Source: Bacteroidales bacterium
Lineage (GTDB): Bacteria > Bacteroidota > Bacteroidia > Bacteroidales > F082
Length of the DNA: 6,922 nt
Assembly (NCBI GenBank): GCA_020853175.1
Contig: JADYZK010000392.1
Span: forward strand, 1 to 6,922
Direction of reading: 5' to 3'
Shown here one piece after another: positions 5,276 to 6,922 of this stretch (positions are counted from its first letter, which is position 1; every line of letters begins with the position of its first letter). The notes under the pieces are model-generated. The model was not told the DNA's origin, did not search any database, and saw nothing but the letters and a program-made list of their open reading frames with translations. The translations under genes and the position numbers were made by a program.

Positions 5276-6613
5276 ATGAAGAAAAATGTGATCATTATTG
5301 GTGCTGCTGGAAGGGATTTCCACAACTTCAATACTTATTTTAGAGGAAACGATTTGTACAATGTTGTAGCCTTTACGGCAGCCCAAATTCCCGATATTGA
5401 CGGGAGAAAATACCCTGCTGCGTTGGCCGGTGATCTTTATCCCGAGGGTATTCCCATTTATGTTGAGGCTGAGCTACCTAAGCTCATCAAAGATTTGAAA
5501 GTTGATGACTGTGTTTTTTCTTACAGCGATGTACCCTACAACAGGGTTATGGGCGTTAGCGCAATTGTGAACGCTGCTGGAGCTAATTTCATTTTGTTGG
5601 GGCCAAAAGATACCATGGTTAAAAGCACCAAACCCGTTATTTCTGTTGGTGCCGTTCGCACGGGTTGCGGCAAAAGTCAAACTTCGCGCAAAGTTATTGA
5701 GTATTTAATGGCTATGGGTTTAAAGGTAGTTGCCGTTCGTCACCCTATGCCTTATGGCGATCTTGTTGCTCAAAAAGTTCAACGTTTTGCCAAGATTGAA
5801 GACCTAAAAAAACATAAATGTACGGTAGAAGAAATGGAAGAATACGAACCTCATGTGGTGCGTGGCGATGTGATTTATGCCGGCGTTGACTATGAAGCCA
5901 TTTTGCGTGCTGCCGAGAAAGATCCTGATGGTTGCGATGTGATTTTATGGGATGGCGGAAACAACGACTTTCCTTTCTATGTCCCCGATTTAAGTATCAC
6001 TGTTGTTGACCCGCATCGCCCGGGGCACGAATTGTTATACTATCCAGGTGAAGTAACTTTGCGATTGGCTGATGTTGTTGTTATCAACAAAATGGACAGT
6101 GCCAGTCCCGAAGCCATTCAAACAGTAAGAGAAAATGTGGCTAAAGTAAATCCAAAAGCTATTGTCATTGACGCAGCATCACCCATCAAAGTTGATGATA
6201 TTTCGCTGATCAGAGGCAAAAGAGTTTTGGTGGTTGAAGACGGCCCAACACTCACACACGGTGAAATGAAAATTGGTGCAGGAACCGTTGCTGCTCAAAA
6301 ATATGGAGCTGCCGAAATGGTTGATCCACGCCCATTCCTTGTTGGAAAACTGGCCGAAACCTTTGCTATTTATCCTAACATTGGAACATTGCTGCCTGCC
6401 ATGGGGTATGGCGATCAACAACTTAAAGACCTTGAAGCTACCATCAACAATACCGATTGCGACAGTGTAGTGATTGGAACTCCAATTGATTTGAACCGCA
6501 TTGTGAACATCAAAAAGCCAAATACCCGCGTCTATTACGACCTTCAGGAAATTGGCGAACCTACACTTGATGAGGTTCTTATTGATTTTGTAAAAAAACA
6601 CAAGCTGGCATAG
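5276..6613 (+). CDS. Cyclic 2,3-diphosphoglycerate synthetase-like P-loop NTPase
   Basis: This 445-residue protein has two parts. The N-terminal 120 residues form a Rossmann-like domain beginning VIIIGAAGRDFHNFNTYFR (5-23). A P-loop domain follows, with GAVRTGCGKSQTS (125-137) as Walker A, resembling the TGxGKS/T loop of dethiobiotin-synthetase-type (SIMIBI) proteins. DVILWDGGNND (221-231) is a Walker B-like strand and NKMD (271-274) a guanine-specificity-like motif. Such proteins are annotated as predicted GTPases or as cyclic 2,3-diphosphoglycerate synthetase. In methanogens that enzyme closes 2,3-DPG into the thermoprotectant cDPG using ATP. Whether bacterial members do so is not established to my knowledge. 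Length matches the archaeal enzyme (about 450-460). The start at ATG 5276 places the glycine-rich strand at the N-terminus. It appears to be a single-gene unit with a -7 box before it and a strong terminator 16 bp after the stop codon. Family call firm, function uncertain. Confidence 0.87.
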   Translation: MKKNVIIIGAAGRDFHNFNTYFRGNDLYNVVAFTAAQIPDIDGRKYPAALAGDLYPEGIPIYVEAELPKLIKDLKVDDCVFSYSDVPYNRVMGVSAIVNAAGANFILLGPKDTMVKSTKPVISVGAVRTGCGKSQTSRKVIEYLMAMGLKVVAVRHPMPYGDLVAQKVQRFAKIEDLKKHKCTVEEMEEYEPHVVRGDVIYAGVDYEAILRAAEKDPDGCDVILWDGGNNDFPFYVPDLSITVVDPHRPGHELLYYPGEVTLRLADVVVINKMDSASPEAIQTVRENVAKVNPKAIVIDAASPIKVDDISLIRGKRVLVVEDGPTLTHGEMKIGAGTVAAQKYGAAEMVDPRPFLVGKLAETFAIYPNIGTLLPAMGYGDQQLKDLEATINNTDCDSVVIGTPIDLNRIVNIKKPNTRVYYDLQEIGEPTLDEVLIDFVKKHKLA

Positions 6614-6629
6614 CCTTGAGTTAAAAATC

Positions 6630-6667
6630 AAAAAAAGGTTGTTCAGTTTTTGGACAACCTTTTTTTT
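6630..6667 (+). terminator. Rho-independent terminator after the cDPGS-like gene
   Basis: The arms AAAAAAAGGTTGTTC (6630-6644) and GGACAACCTTTTTTT (6652-6666) pair over 15 bp, including one G-T pair, around a 7-nt loop and end in a T-tract. It starts 16 bp after the stop codon at 6611-6613, so transcription of the upstream gene should end here. It separates that gene from the flavodiiron-protein gene. Confidence 0.88.
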
Positions 6668-6715
6668 GGGACATATAGCAACCAACGAACCCATTTTTGA
6701 TCCTTCACATTCGCT

Positions 6716-6733
6716 TACTTTTGCCTATTTTTG
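6716..6733 (+). promoter_or_regulatory. Two tandem -7 elements before the flavodiiron-protein gene
   Basis: TACTTTTG (6716-6723) and TATTTTTG (6726-6733) both match TAnnTTTG exactly and are offset by 10 bp, one helical turn. The nearest TTTG upstream (6696-6699) is 16 bp from the first and 26 bp from the second. One or both could drive the gene starting at 6774. Confidence 0.45.
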
Positions 6734-6773
6734 CAATTCAGTAAGCAATAGAAATAATATTTAATTCATTGAT

Positions 6774-6922
6774 ATGAAAGAAGTTAACACTTTAAAAATT
6801 TCGGATAGTGTTCATTGGGTTGGCGTTTTAGACAAAGAGCTTGTTACCTTTGATGTGGTGATGGAAACAAAGTTTGGCACCACCTACAACAGTTATTTCA
6901 TTGATGCTGAACACAAAACTGT
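6774..6922 (+). CDS. FprA-type flavodiiron protein (A-type flavoprotein), 5' end
   Basis: The ATG at 6774 opens a frame that runs off the right edge after 49 complete codons. The fragment contains [12 protein letters not shown] (9-20), [12 protein letters not shown] (22-33) and [10 protein letters not shown] (35-44). These are the hallmark N-terminal strands of the metallo-beta-lactamase domain of flavodiiron proteins. Family members carry a di-iron site in that domain and an FMN-binding flavodoxin domain, and reduce O2 to water and/or NO to N2O, protecting anaerobes. The iron ligands (HxExD and later His/Asp) and the flavodoxin domain lie beyond the window, so O2 versus NO preference and any rubredoxin fusion cannot be judged. 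Its own tandem -7 boxes and the preceding terminator show it starts a new transcription unit. Confidence 0.87.
   Translation, partial: MKEVNTLKISDSVHWVGVLDKELVTFDVVMETKFGTTYNSYFIDAEHKT

Noticed and set aside
6179..6694. 171-residue minus-strand open frame across the end of the cDPGS-like gene
   Set aside because: It is antisense to strongly conserved coding sequence, runs through the terminator, and has no recognisable domain.
1..6922. Mobile element, CRISPR array, defence island or biosynthetic cluster
   Set aside because: No transposase, integrase, regular spaced repeats or matching gene sets were found. No att-like direct repeat is visible around the tRNA-Lys gene.

Overview
The window looks like a stretch of ordinary chromosome from a Bacteroidota bacterium, plausibly a Bacteroidales-like anaerobe or facultative anaerobe. 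Four things point that way: a secreted protein ending in a type IX secretion (T9SS) C-terminal sorting domain, AT-rich leaders with no Shine-Dalgarno motif, repeated TAnnTTTG (-7) promoter elements characteristic of the phylum, and the protein styles of the flavodiiron-protein and zinc-ribbon genes. Taxonomy below phylum is inference.

Layout. The left edge holds the last 38 codons of a 5-hydroxyisourate hydrolase (uraH, +), followed by a small VOC/glyoxalase-fold gene (+). Converging on it from the right is a T9SS-exported DUF2271-type protein (-), then a rho-independent terminator and a tRNA-Lys(TTT) gene (-). Further right, all on the minus strand, are a YciO-like member of the Sua5/YrdC/YciO family, a small zinc-ribbon protein and full-length arginyl-tRNA synthetase (argS). 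A 316-bp AT-rich divergent region separates argS from a plus-strand gene for a two-domain P-loop protein of the cyclic 2,3-diphosphoglycerate synthetase type. That gene ends in a strong terminator and is followed by the 5' end of a flavodiiron protein gene (FprA type), cut by the right edge.

Working together. Nearly every gene has its own candidate -7 box and spacing of about 90-320 bp to its neighbour, so this looks like a series of single-gene transcription units rather than an operon. I see no mobile element, CRISPR array, toxin-antitoxin pair or defence island. Translation functions are over-represented (tRNA-Lys, argS, and a relative of the tRNA t6A enzyme), but these are housekeeping genes. 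The points most worth a second look are the ITGATLS motif in the secreted DUF2271-type protein, which resembles an ApbE flavinylation site, and the cDPG-synthetase-like protein in a non-methanogen.
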